From NCBI RefSeq assembly GCF_031755915.1, contig NC_083389.1:20112001-20176000 (forward strand): DNA of 64,000 bases. The letters run 5' to 3'. Position numbers and translations under genes: made by a program. Positions 22,605 through 32,950 of the stretch are shown here, in pieces. Below the pieces are notes generated by a model. That model was not told the DNA's origin and ran no database searches. It worked only from the letters and a program-made list of their open reading frames with translations. This stretch comes from Ziziphus jujuba. Taxonomy: Eukaryota; Streptophyta; Magnoliopsida; Rosales; Rhamnaceae. Positions within the stretch are counted from its first letter, which is position 1, and the number at the start of each line of letters is the position of its first letter.

Positions 22605-22910
22605 GAGAGATTTATGAATTTCACATTTGTTAATTTTTTTTTTAATTGTATTTAAGTCATTAGGTGCAAGCAAGCCAAGAAAATTCTGGCAGAAGGAAAA
22701 CTAGCAAGTATTTTTCTAAAGACAAGCTAAAGAAGAAGAACTAGTGGAGGTTCCATAAAAAAGAAAGAATCAAAAGGATGTTGAGGAATCAGAAAAACCC
22801 TTGCCTGCAAAAAAAATTCACAAAGCTGAAAGTGATAGTGATGATGATTTCATCTTGCCTAATTCTAAGAGCTCAAATGATTCTCCTTAAAAAGAAATTG
22901 AAAAGTGGAT

Positions 22911-23143
22911 CAGGCAGGGGAATTGTACAAAATCGTCTGGTTGTTGATGAAAGTGACAAAGGTGATGTGGAAGATAAGGAAACTCCACTTAAGTCAGCCA
23001 GAAGAGGTCATGGTGGAAGAGGTCGATCAGGCAGGGGAGTTGTAAAGAAACCTCTGAACGTTGCTGAAAGTGATGAAGATGATGTAAAAGACAAGGAGGC
23101 TCCTCTTAAGTCTACTAGAAAAGGTCATGGTGGAAGAGGTGCC
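22911..23143 (+). repeat. In-frame 117-bp tandem duplication in the RFC1 linker
   Basis: CAGGCAGGGG occurs at 22911 and again at 23028, and the two 117-bp units (39 codons each) remain alignable over their length. At the protein level SGRG..D(K/E)DDV(E/K)DKE(T/A)PLKS(A/T)R(R/K)GHGGRG appears twice. The duplication arose in the RG-rich linker in front of the BRCT domain. Confidence 0.8.
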
Positions 23144-24224
23144 CCTACAGCTCTAGCTGGCGGAAGAGGCAGAGGTGCTCGGCAGGGTGGGTTTATCAAT
23201 TTTGGAGAAAGGAAAGATCATCCACACAAAGGACAAAAGGTTAAACACAACTGAAATTCTTTATTCATTAAGTGAAATGATTGCTCTATTCTTTATGTTA
23301 TACTTCAAATTTTGTTTTGCTTGCCTTAGGAAGTTCCTGAAGGTGGTTTAGATTGTTTAGCTGATTTGACTTTTGTAATCAGTTGTACGCTTGACAAGCA
23401 ATTCCTGTAATATTTGTATAGCTTCCTCAAGGTTATTTATACAGAGATGAGTAAAATACTTTGTCTCTGATCGCTAGATTTTAGATGTTTGTTTGAGTGG
23501 TCTAAGATGAGTTCTGTTTTGTTTACATCTTCTATACCTGTTAGATTCATTTGTTGTTGTTTCAATATATTTATCACTTATCATACCTTTTTGGAAATTA
23601 TGATGCTTGATATCTCTAAAATAGAATTGAAATTTCAGATGCATGCTTTGGATAAAAATGTTGATTGAACTGTAATTAATATTTTGGCCATCGATATTTT
23701 TTATAGCTTAAATTTTGATTTGATATATTTTAACATCTAAATGTATTTTGAACTTTCCCCATGTTGACAGTTTGGAAAGGGAAGAAGTGGAAGACTTGAT
23801 TAAGCGCCATGGTGGTCGTGTTACTGGATCCGTCATCAAGAAAACAATCACTTCATACTTCTTCTTGAATTTGCTTGGGTTTATGTAAAACTACCTATTT
23901 GTGATTAACATCGTCCATTTGCAAAATTATCTCCTATGTGATGAAGATATTGGCGGGAGGAAACCCTCTAAAGCTAAAGAGCTTGGGTATGTTACCTTGG
24001 ATCAACACCTATGAGATGCATTTCCATATTTTTATTTTCGAGTATTTATATCTTGTTTAATGACTTTATGTAGTACGACTTTTCTTACTGAGGATGGATT
24101 GTTTGATATGATCCGTGCAACAAATCATGCTAAGCCACTTGCTTTAGAATCAAATAAATCTATGGATAGTGTTGTTGTGTCTCTACCAAAGAAGAGTCTG
24201 CAGAAAGTAGAAACAAAGAGTATG

Positions 24225-24232
24225 CTTGTGTT
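24225..24232. repeat. Left target-site duplication of the hAT element
   Basis: CTTGTGTT, identical to 25956-25963. Eight base pairs is the hAT duplication size. Confidence 0.85.
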
Positions 24233-24237
24233 CAGTG

Positions 24238-24700
24238 AAGCAAAAATCGGCACAGTGGAAATATCGGCGACAATGTCATGTGTCGGACACCGGCGACACC
24301 GATAGGGGGGTGGAAGAAGTTTCTGTCAGGGATGCCGGAGAAATATCGTCGGAGTCGACAAATGTCGGCGGAGTCGTCCAAAATCGATGGGAGTGTCGGA
24401 TTTTTGATGGACAATGGTGGAAACACAGAGGAAAAGCCGGTTGTCGGTGGAGATCTTGGATGGAAATATCGGCTGGCTCTGTCTCAAGAAGCAGAAGAAG
24501 AATAAGAAGAAGAAGAAGAATACCTGCGATCTGCTTCTTCCTACGATCTGCCAGCGCCCAGAGAGAAGAAAAAGAGAGCAGGGAAGGGAAAGGGAAAGAG
24601 AAAAGAGGAAGTCTAGGCTTCAGAGAACGGCCGGCCGGGTAGTAAGAAGGGAAAGACTGAAAGAGATCGGGTAGGGGAAAGAAGAAGAGGAAGAATCTGG
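24238..24700 (+). other. GC- and purine-rich segment of the hAT element
   Basis: Several overlapping open frames (up to about 138 codons) cross this block only because it lacks A/T-type stops. The peptides are Arg/Glu/Lys-rich and of low complexity. Subterminal ATATCGG/GTCGGCG motifs recur every 15-40 bp in the first 200 bp, which looks like a transposase-binding array rather than coding sequence. Confidence 0.45.
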
Positions 24701-24779
24701 AAGAAATTTTTTTATTGATTTTTTAATGTTTAAAAAAATATATTGATTTTTTTATTTAATAATTTAATTGTTTAATGAG

Positions 24780-25359
24780 TAGGGCCGGCTCAAGCTTACA
24801 TTTGGGCCTTGGCCAAAAAGAAAGATAGGGTCTATTTATTAAAAAAATAATTATACATTAAATATATTATAAAATATATAAAATAAAATTATAATTTTAA
24901 GAAATTAAAAAAAAAAACTATGATGCAATATATTAAATTCTCAATTTATTGTGAATATAATGTTTTTTTTAATATGATGAAGGTTTTTTTCTTTTAATTT
25001 TTAGAAGTATTTGTTATGTTACATAAAAAAAAAACAAATTGGTATGAAAATATATATTCTTAATTATTAAAGGAAAAACTGAAAAATGCATTAAAGTAAT
25101 TAACAATTATTTGCCAACAAATTAGGTTGGTCAAACCATTAAAGTATTTATTGCAATTTTATTTTTTCAAGATTTGTTGAAATTAATCCATCAATTTATC
25201 ATCTATAAATTTATTTCATCAACTCATATAAATACTAATCTTATTAAAAAAATCAAAAAATAAATTAATATTAAAAAACTTGCATATATATTATTACTTT
25301 CATTTCTTTATTTTAAAATACTTGTAATAATCATTAGGTTTAATTGAAAACCTTGGTTT

Positions 25360-25390
<31 letters not shown>

Positions 25391-25461
25391 AAACTAGGGT
25401 CCATAATAATTTGGGGTCCTAAGGCAATGGTCTTGGTGGCTTTACTCTAAAGACAGGCCTG
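24780..25461. mobile_element. Second, nested hAT-like element (Tip100 type)
   Basis: The left end reads TAGGGCCGGCTCAAGCTTA and continues with TTTGGGCC. The right end in reverse complement reads CAGGCCTGTCTTTAG and continues with CCAAGACCATTGCC..GGACCC. This is the familiar CAGGGCCGGC-type terminus of small plant hAT elements. Flanks TTAATGAG (24772-24779) and TTAATTAA (25462-25469) agree at six of eight positions and would be a decayed 8-bp duplication. The interior is AT-rich with no coding sequence. Confidence 0.65.
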
Positions 25462-25955
25462 TTAATTAAAGTACAAAAAGTGGATAGAAGTGTCGAAATT
25501 GTTTATTATTTTGATTTTTTTCGATTCAATGTTTATGGATTTTTAAAGTGTTAATCGAGTAGTACATTGAAAGAAAAAAAAAGTTTGAAATGAAATTAGA
25601 ATAAAAAAAAATAATAGTAAATATCATCAAATATTGAGAATATTATATTTGAGAATTTTTTGTATCTTAGTATTATCTGTTAAATTATTCTCTATTTTGG
25701 TACTAAGTAATATTATAATTTATTCACTTATAATAATTTATAATATTTATAACTATTTTATCTGTATTATAATTATTGTATTTTTATATTATTTTACTAT
25801 ATTAATTATCTCATATGTCAAAATTTCTATTCTAAATTAAAAATTTACAGTTTCCATAATTTTATCGATATTTCCATCGATATCGACATTTCTATCGATA
25901 TTTCCATAAATTTATACCTTCGACATTTTCATCGACATCGATATTTTCTTCACTG

Positions 25956-25963
25956 CTTGTGTT
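25956..25963. repeat. Right target-site duplication of the hAT element
   Basis: CTTGTGTT, identical to 24225-24232. Sequence related to the RFC1 intron presumably resumes after it. Confidence 0.85.
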
Positions 25964-26654
25964 AACCAAGTAGCTTCTTACTCATGTCTTAATGATTGCT
26001 GTGGTTGGCCTTACTATATCCCTCTCTACAATTTGATTTTCTTGCATGTCAGTATGTGGCATCCATGTTCATTTAAGTTTTATGTTTTGTTTGCATGCTT
26101 TCCATTTTTTTTTTCTTTTTTGTGAAAAATATTTTGATCTTAGTCAACATGCTTTTTATGTTTACAGATGTGTGAAAAATGAAATTTATAGGTAAAAAGG
26201 CTGTTGAATATCATAATCCCATTGCAGAATTGTGCTTCTTGGAGGATGCTATTATTATTATTATTATTATTATTTATTTTTTCTTTTTAATGTTTTTCTT
26301 GGTTAGAAAGTAGTTCAGGAATTACTAAGGTGGCAAACACTATGATGCAAAAGTTTTGAGATTCAGAACTGGCTTTGGAACCACCTGATGATTGTGACAC
26401 CCAAAGCCAAAGGTGCTACTTACTACACTTGTTTATAGATTTTATTATCTATATTTGTACATATTTAAATCATTGTATTATGTAATTACAAGTATTTCAA
26501 TGTAAAGTTAATTATAGTTTTTATAAATATTATTTAAATACTTGAATTATAAAAATTTAATAATTTGCTTTACGTATTGTCTATTTTTGCATTATCAGTA
26601 CTTGATTAATTTAAGATTTATTAATATTAATTTTAAAATGATTAAACTAAACAA
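25964..26654. other. Sequence right of the hAT element, no gene recognised
   Basis: It should continue the RFC1 pseudogene locus, but no further RFC1 exon could be read. An ATT run lies at about 26250-26277. The remainder is AT-rich. Confidence 0.4.
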
Positions 26655-26879
26655 TTGGCTTCTATTGACCAAATTTTGGTTGCTGAAAGTCTTAGCAAAA
26701 GTCAAAATTTTATTAGCTACTACTGTTTGGTTGCTAAATAAGAGCATCACTGACCAATTTTTTGTGGTTAACAATATTCTTAAATACATAACGTCACTAA
26801 GTGACCAACATGTGTGTTGCTTAATTAATCATCAATGTCCAAAAAATTTGGTCTCACAATGTTATTTTTAGTGACTATA

Positions 26880-26884
26880 ATATT
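26880..26884. repeat. Left target-site duplication of the solo LTR
   Basis: ATATT, identical to 28012-28016. Confidence 0.7.
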
Positions 26885-28011
26885 TGATACAAACCTAGGT
26901 AGACTTACACCTAAACCCGTATAATATTAGCCCGGATCTCAATTAAGTTCAAGTTCTTATGAAAACCTTAACCCATGACCAACCTGTGATTAGAAACCTT
27001 GGTATAATAAAGTTGCTACAATAGGTGATGGATATCCTATTAATAAGTCAAAACTAAAACACTCACTCTCCAATGGTGTTTTAGGTGTTCAAAGAGAATA
27101 AAGAGAATTCTATCTCACAATTAATTTTCTGAATAATATTGAAGGTGCATTCTCATTGACAAATAACCCTTAAATAGTTTCAAGTCATAAAATAATAAAC
27201 CTTAGAAAGCTAAGACAAAACCAGCCAAGCAATCTCAATTTCCTAATGTGGTCGAATTTTGTATTCCTTTCCTAATCTAATTTTGATTAATTAATTCCTT
27301 TATTTTGAATTAGAAATTAGTTAATTTAAAACTGAAATAATAAGATAATAACTTTCCTAAGTTGATTTTTCCAGCAAACAAATAAATAGAAACCAAATAA
27401 AAGACTAATTTCTTATAACAAAAAGTCAAAAACAAATTTGGAAACTAATTGACGATCTTTCAAACTAAGCTGTCTTTGACCAATCATTGACTACTTTAAG
27501 CTCCAAATCAGCTCCCATATGCCATGTAGGATACCAAATTAGATTGTTATTGAGTACCACACGTTGTCCTTTATTGGAACAAAGAGAAAATACCAACTCA
27601 GCAAAATACAGCAAAGCCACACAAATCCAACAAAATCGGCCAACTTTTTCCCCCATGTGTACCAGCCCTTTTTGATTGCTTTTGATTCTTCCTTGGATTG
27701 ATTCCATGACCTCTTAATGATATTCATTGAATCCAAGCGTTGGATCCATTCCATGCTGTCCGGAGTCCATATTTACACGAAAACAGCTACCCAGGTCCTT
27801 ATCAGCCTCTACCACTTGGATGCTTAAAAAACACTTTGTATCTTTGGGTATTGACAAACCCTTTTGAGAATTGATAACTACCTATATAAATCTAGCCAGG
27901 TTGTCCCTAAATCTCTTAGCTTGGGCTCTAGTGATTGGCCCAGTCTTCATCTATATAGGATCTACACCCTAGTGAGTTATCAGTTATGCAGGTACAAGCT
28001 GATTCTCATCA
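26885..28011 (-). mobile_element. Ty3/gypsy solo LTR (1127 bp)
   Basis: The unit begins TGATAC and ends CATCA (TG...CA, with TGAT/ATCA as terminal inverted repeat), and 5-bp duplications ATATT flank it. Read on the minus strand it starts TGATGAGAATC. At 27909-27941 it encodes GPITRARAKRF, the pol C-terminal motif that in many plant gypsy elements runs over into the 3' LTR. No internal domains or second LTR adjoin it, so it is a product of LTR-LTR recombination. It splits the CACTA-like remnant. Confidence 0.8.
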
Positions 28012-28016
28012 ATATT
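28012..28016. repeat. Right target-site duplication of the solo LTR
   Basis: ATATT, identical to 26880-26884. Confidence 0.7.
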
Positions 28017-28329
28017 GGTCACGTATAATTGTGAAATTGGTCACTTATATAGTTTTATGTTACCAAATTTGGTCAAAATGTTACTTTTTTAGATATCTTC
28101 AGAGCCTAAAATTTAGTAATCAAAATAATAAAATTTGATTGCTAAAATTTTTCAGTTTTAATGAACAAATATTTGTTGGTAAATAAAAAATAATTAGTTA
28201 CAACATTTTACGGATCAGCCAGTGACCATGTTTTTCTGGTTGCTAAAAACTTTTACCGACCAATGTATGGCTTTCTACAATCAGAACCAGTGGTCGCTGA
28301 AAGGCTTCTTTTTAATAGTGGATATGCCG

Positions 28330-30059
28330 TTCTGCTGAGGAGTACCATGCATTGTATATGTGCATTAATGCTGCACTTACCTAAATAAATTGCAAATGGC
28401 CCTGGATTCCATCTAGTCTCATCATATCTACCGTAAAATTCACCACCTCTATTAGACTTTATAGCTTTTAACTTTTTATTTTTTTAAAGTTTCATCTTTA
28501 CCTTGAACTCCTTAAAGGCAATCAAGGAATTTGACTTTTCACAAATATGCTCAATGTGTTCATAACGAGAGAAGTTATCAGTGAAGGTAACAAAATAACT
28601 ATAACCACCTAAGGTCGTTACTGTGAAAGGTCCATATATATCTATGTGGATTAACTCCAATGCATCTCCACACCTAGCTATCTTATCCTTTCTAACTCTG
28701 GAAGTGAGCTTCCCTTTCACATATTCTACATAGTTTAACAGGTCAAAGAACTAAAGATTAGGAAGTATTCCATTCGTCACCAACCTTTCCATTCTATGCT
28801 AGATATATATTCGAAACATTTATACCATAACATCGAGAAATCATCATTAACTCTTAGGAGTTTGGAAGCAACAACAGGAGTAACAACAGAATTAATAGAA
28901 GAATTGAGACCATTACTAAATAAATCAAGTTGATATAAATTTCCACATGAAGATCCAAAAAGCAACAAGTATACCATCCTTATACAGTTCAACTCTATTA
29001 TTACCAAAACAAAAAACTATAACCCTAATTATCTAAAAGAAAATCAAATAAAAAGTTTCTTCTTATTGAGAGTACATAAGAAACTTATTGCAACTCTAAA
29101 ACATATCCTATGGCAAGCTTCGACTTGATTGTTCCTATGATATCCACCTTCACTTTTGAGCTATCTCCCATGTAAACATGCTACTAAAGACTAGTTGGTC
29201 CCCTTTGACTTATCATTTCCTACGATGAATTAGTAATATGAATTGATGCTCCAGTATCCAACCACTAAGTATTCATAGGCACATCAATACTATTGGTCTC
29301 AATCATCAAAAGATTACCTTTCTCCTCTTGATTTCCTTTTAGTTTCCAACAGTTTGCCTTTTTATGCCCAATCTTGTTGTAGTAGTTGCATTTCTCACTA
29401 AAATACTCTTTCTTCTCACCTGAGGAATAAGCACTATCCTTATGTCGTTTGGACTTCACAACAGAAAACTTCATCTTGTTAGTGTCCCTTCTTCTGGAAA
29501 AACATTTTAGACTTATCCACTTGATCCAATACTATAACAATAGATCTTAATCTATTTAACTTGGTATCATGTTCTTCCTTGACAAGAATGGCATTCAACT
29601 CCTACAAGTTGCATCCTTCCCTTCTTGGTATTTGGACTTGACCTAATGGTATCAAATTGAGATAGAAGACTCTTCATTATAAAATAATTCCTCTCCAATA
29701 TCCATCTTAAGGTCAACCTTGTTATCATAAGAAGAAAATAACATAATGTGCTACTTCACTCTTTTAACTCCATCATACTAGGTATTATTTAGAAGATTCA
29801 AGTAATGATGTTTCTTATCCATATCAAACCTAACAAACTTCTTTCCTATTTCTTTAAGAAGTTTCTTTGCACTGTCCACATTTGGAATACTTACATATAT
29901 GGATTCATCCATATAGCTCTCCATCATCATCATACAACATTTATTGGAATGCTTCCAATTTTCATACAATTTTTTATCTACAACATTATTCTCATCTATT
30001 GGGATCTTTAGTGGATCCATATCCAGAACCATATCCAACTTCATAAAAGTCAGGTTCAT
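28330..30059 (-). pseudogene. Copia gag-protease-integrase remnant
   Basis: Gag lies at 30059-29778 (NWKHSNKCCMMMMESYMDES). A zinc knuckle lies near 29385: CNYYNKIGHKKANC, in which the second Cys of CCHC is replaced by Tyr. Protease follows as WLDTGASIHITNSS around 29262-29220. Integrase lies at 28720-28484 (ELIHIDIYGPFTVTTLGGYS and TFTDNFSRYEHIEHI) and continues in another frame to NRGGEFYGRYDETRWNPGPF near 28440-28385. The second catalytic Asp of integrase (normally SDRGGE) reads Asn. Stops and frameshifts throughout make it non-functional. Confidence 0.88.
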
Positions 30060-31652
30060 AGCTAGAGTTTCTTCAACTTCTGGTAGTTCGTGCCATCCAA
30101 CTTTATCATGGTAGTTATTGGCAAAACATTCGGGGTGCTACTAGTTGTGAAAATAACAAACACAACAAATCATTCAAAATATAGAATAATGCAATTATTA
30201 TTTTCCAACCCCTCAACATAAAACACAAAATAAATATTGCTAAGGTCTTTGTAACACTAAATACCCTTACACGAGCCAATGACAGTCAACCAAATAACCA
30301 CAAACTAATGCATTAAATTGAATCACTGATAGGGTAACTCAAAACTTGCAATTTATGGCATTTAATCAATGTACACTGTCATTCTAAGCGGCTTATGGAG
30401 TAACTAAAAACACCAAAAGGGTAGCTTAATTACCCATATAAACCAATTAACTAGTGGAAGATAATCAACATATTGGCAAATTCATGAAATAGGTAAATAC
30501 AAAAATATCCTATCCACTATGCCAATATTATATTGACCCCATAAATTGGATAAAATTACATTTTACGATAGGTAAGAACCTAAAAAATTCCATTTACTAT
30601 GTCAACACATATTACATTCGTATGAATAATGTAGCAAAATAAGTCTGACGACATGTGAATACCTAAAATCCTACACTACTATACCAACTAGGTACAAAAT
30701 CTCTTTAGGGAAAGCCAACAATGTTTAATTATGACTACATGTATCTTTAAAATAAAAAATTGGAATAGATTTTTCTTAATTTTTAATTTATTTTTTGGAT
30801 AAATCAATAACTTAATGAATAAATAACAACAAATAATAATTTTTTTTAACAAACGAGTCTCTGATGTCAACATTATGACATTAGTGTGATGATGTCAGCA
30901 TGCTAACATCACCATCAAGATTTTTTAAAATAAAAAAGGGTGCACTGACGTCATCATGCTGACATCAACACCAGCATTCTAAGGTCATCATGCTAACTTT
31001 AGTGAAGCTCACTCGCGATGTATCATCTGACATAATGTTGATGTTAGTGGACACATCATGCTGAGGTCAACACCATTAACACATCATCTGGCGTCATGAT
31101 GGCAACGTACCAAACAACATGTCGCTTAGGTCATCTTCCAAAACCAGCAAGGGGTTTTCAGCCATCATTTTGGATCTTTCCAATGGGGTCCAATCGTCCG
31201 ATGATGAGCAAGCGTAATCCAGGTCGAAATTTGAACAATTTCAACCTAAAATAATAAACAATCAACTTGAATGTACCATGGGTTTATGATAGGTTTTACA
31301 GGTTTTCTTCATTTCAAATAAAAAAATTTAGGGTTAAAAATATTTAGTTCCGCACAAAAATGTCATTTAACAATACCTAGGTCATAGTTTTAACAAAATA
31401 AATTTTAATAATAATCACAACCAAATTATTTCATAGAAAAAATATACATGTATATATATATATAATTTTATAAAACACAGGGTTTAAAAGAGATCCATCA
31501 TAATTTCCAATATGCAATATATATACATAAATAAAATACAGAGAAGATAAAAATAAAAATAAACATATATATGCACAAATTAATGGTCGATGCATATATA
31601 CACACAGTCAACATAATAACAGATCATGGAATATGGAATTTATTATGTATTA
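30060..31652 (-). other. Untranslated leader of the minus-strand copia element
   Basis: This lies between gag and the primer-binding site and is unusually long for copia. It includes a degenerate repeat region at 30850-31110 and a GC-richer block near 31100-31220. No frame is recognised. Confidence 0.5.
30850..31110. repeat. Degenerate TGACATCATCATGCTGA minisatellite
   Basis: Variants of CATCATGCTGA(C/G)(A/G)TCA and CATGCTAAC recur about every 20-35 bp (for example near 30889, 30955, 30985 and 31050), often with a palindromic TGACGTCA-like core. The array lies in the copia leader. Confidence 0.6.
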
Positions 31653-31665
31653 GGCTCTGATACTA
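31653..31665 (-). promoter_or_regulatory. Primer-binding site of the minus-strand copia element
   Basis: On the minus strand TAGTATCAGAGCC follows the LTR end and differs by one base from the standard TGGTATCAGAGCC. Confidence 0.8.
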
Positions 31666-31667
31666 AT

Positions 31668-32068
31668 TGATGGAGTAAATAAATATGAATTGAAAACATA
31701 CATAATAAATTTCGTTTAACGTTAATAGTAATTATAAATCTATTGACCTTTACATGCAACCATTGATAATTTTTAGTAAGCAAAGTGCAAAACAAAAATA
31801 CATAGTAGCAATGTTTGTAATAGATATACTGCTCTTTAACCCTTCTCTCTCAAAACCCTAATGAAAATACGGCGTGTATCTTCTTTTTCTTACCCTATCA
31901 ATAAAACCTCAACCTTTTAAAGATTGAAGTCACGTGCAAGTAAAATGATTTGCCCATTATTTTAACTTACACCAAAATAATAATTTAATAATAAATATAA
32001 TAATAATAATAAATGAGTAAGAAAAATGGACCTCTAAAGAAAGCTAGTCATCCAATATAATTCTAACA
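31668..32068 (-). repeat. 5' LTR of the minus-strand copia element
   Basis: About 401 bp, starting on the minus strand with TGTTAGAATTATATTGG and ending CTCCATCA just before the primer-binding site. No second copy is present in the window. The boundary at 32068 abuts gypsy-type LTR sequence. Confidence 0.7.
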
Positions 32069-32950
32069 CCCCATTATGAAGTATGCCAAAAATTTTTCTC
32101 ACGTTGACCTGGTTTGACTAAATATGATTAATGTTGACCCAGTGGGGCCTACATTGACTTTTTGTTTGGGATAAAGTTTTGCATTGACCGAGGAACTATT
32201 GTGAAATACACGTTGATTCGAGTTCATAAACTAGTAGCACGTAAAAAATAAAGCTATGATTTGAAAATTATAAACAAAACAAATTGAGATCCGAGCTATC
32301 CGAGTAGTGTTGAGTTTGACTTTTTATTTTTGTAAAATTTGGTTTTGACTTATGTATGGTTCTAAAATACACATTGATACGAGTTCATAAATTAGTGGCA
32401 TGCTTAATTTCAACATTTGGTAAGAAAGTTATGGATGTGCAAAGTTTTTCTAAGATAGTGTGTGCCGTGTATCGATCTGTGTGTGTATGCAGAGTCCATT
32501 TAAACTGTGCCACATGTCAAGCTTTTAACCAATCCCATAAGTGCGTAGTGGCACCAATGGTTGGTTTTTGATTGGGTGAGAGAGGTAAGAGAAGGAGGAG
32601 AGAGAGGGAGAAAGAGGATAAGAAGAGAGAGAGAGAGAGAGGAGAGGAGAGGGAAATCGACCGCTACTGGTTGGCCATGCTTTGGCCATTGATGGCATGC
32701 ATGCACTAGATCGGCAGATCGATGACCATGAAACTGGTCAACCAGTCAAGTTTCACGACCAACAAACCGGCGAAGGGCCAGGATCAACCAGATTTTCTGC
32801 AGCAACGCCACCAACTTTGCTGGTTGTTTTCTCTCAATCCGACCACCATTATTTGACATCGCCTACACTACCATGAAGCCCACTCTACGATCTACCTCCA
32901 TACCAAATTTTACGGCCAGTGGTCCTCGGACGCATCACCGCTAGCGACGT
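32069..32950 (+). mobile_element. 5' part of a Ty3/gypsy-type LTR
   Basis: It is collinear with 16390-17110: GTTGAC(C/T) repeats, GCATTGACCGAGGAACTAT, ACGAGTTCATAAA(C/T)TAGT(A/G)GCA, GTTGAGTTTGACTTTTTAT, then a CCATGTGTCA/CCACATGTCA motif, a GA/CT microsatellite and a GC-rich block. It breaks off near 32950. The right-hand LTR features of the 16-20 kb copy (TA tract, subrepeats) are missing. Confidence 0.6.
32580..32655 (+). repeat. GA-rich microsatellite
   Basis: GAGAGAGAG runs interrupted by GGAGGAG and AAAGAGG units, inside the LTR fragment. Confidence 0.85.

Larger units (their letters stand above)
21720..24232 (+). pseudogene. RFC1: Replication factor C subunit 1 (RFC1) pseudogene, 5' part
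   Basis: RFC1 is the large subunit of the clamp loader that places PCNA on DNA. The exons follow the plant RFC1 order with introns kept. A lone ATG with donor GTGAGT lies at 21720-21722. SDIQKWFMKSHDKG begins at 21898 and is followed directly by a stop. RRKTSKYFSKDK lies near 22690. The acidic/RG-rich linker (DDDFILPNS, ETPLKSA, GRGRG, NFGERKD, HKGQ) runs to 23239. EVPEGGLDCLADLTFVIS lies from 23330. LEREEVEDLIKRHGGRVTGS lies from about 23772. LLCDEDIGGRK lies at about 23930 and FLTEDGLFDMIRA at about 24080; these last four form the BRCT domain. Stops, a lost donor after exon 4 and frameshifts break it. The AAA+ ATPase part is absent, and a hAT element interrupts the right end. Retained introns mean a duplicated rather than a processed copy. 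Confidence 0.85.
24233..25955. mobile_element. Non-autonomous hAT element inserted in the RFC1 pseudogene
   Basis: The left end begins CAGTGAAGCAAAAATCGG. The right end in reverse complement begins CAGTGAAGAAAATATCG. Both are followed by repeated ATCG(G/A)CGA/TGTCG-type motifs. A perfect 8-bp duplication CTTGTGTT flanks the element. The left 450 bp are unusually GC-rich for the window and rich in GGAGA/GAAGAA. No transposase frame exists. A second hAT-like element lies inside at 24780-25461. Confidence 0.85.
26655..28320. mobile_element. CACTA-like element remnant, right end preserved
   Basis: The right end is GGTCGCTGAAAGGCTTC..AATAGTG. In reverse complement this starts CACTATTAAAAAGAAGCC, the CACTA terminus, followed by subterminal GCGACCA repeats. 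Variants of TTGGTTGCT(G/A)AAA and GACCAA recur at 26670-26880 and 28015-28300, on either side of an inserted solo LTR. The matching left terminus was not found, so the element is truncated or the left end has decayed. No transposase is visible. Confidence 0.6.
28321..32068 (-). mobile_element. Truncated Ty1/copia retrotransposon on the minus strand
   Basis: From right to left the element has an LTR (31668-32068), a primer-binding site, a leader with degenerate repeats, gag, zinc knuckle, protease and integrase. It stops abruptly at 28321, in the integrase motif GTPQQNGIS, where the CACTA-like terminus begins. Reverse transcriptase, RNase H and the second LTR are missing from the window, so more than the insertion of one transposon is needed to explain the left end. 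The reading frames are broken. Confidence 0.85.

Noticed and set aside
22414..22617. 67-codon frame upstream of RFC1 exon 3
   Set aside because: It lies in a pseudogene intron and ends in a TA microsatellite; it does not match RFC1.
24226..24674. Overlapping frames of up to 138 codons with Arg/Glu-rich peptides
   Set aside because: They lie within the GC-rich left part of a hAT element and have no domain; several frames are open at once because the block lacks A/T-rich stops.
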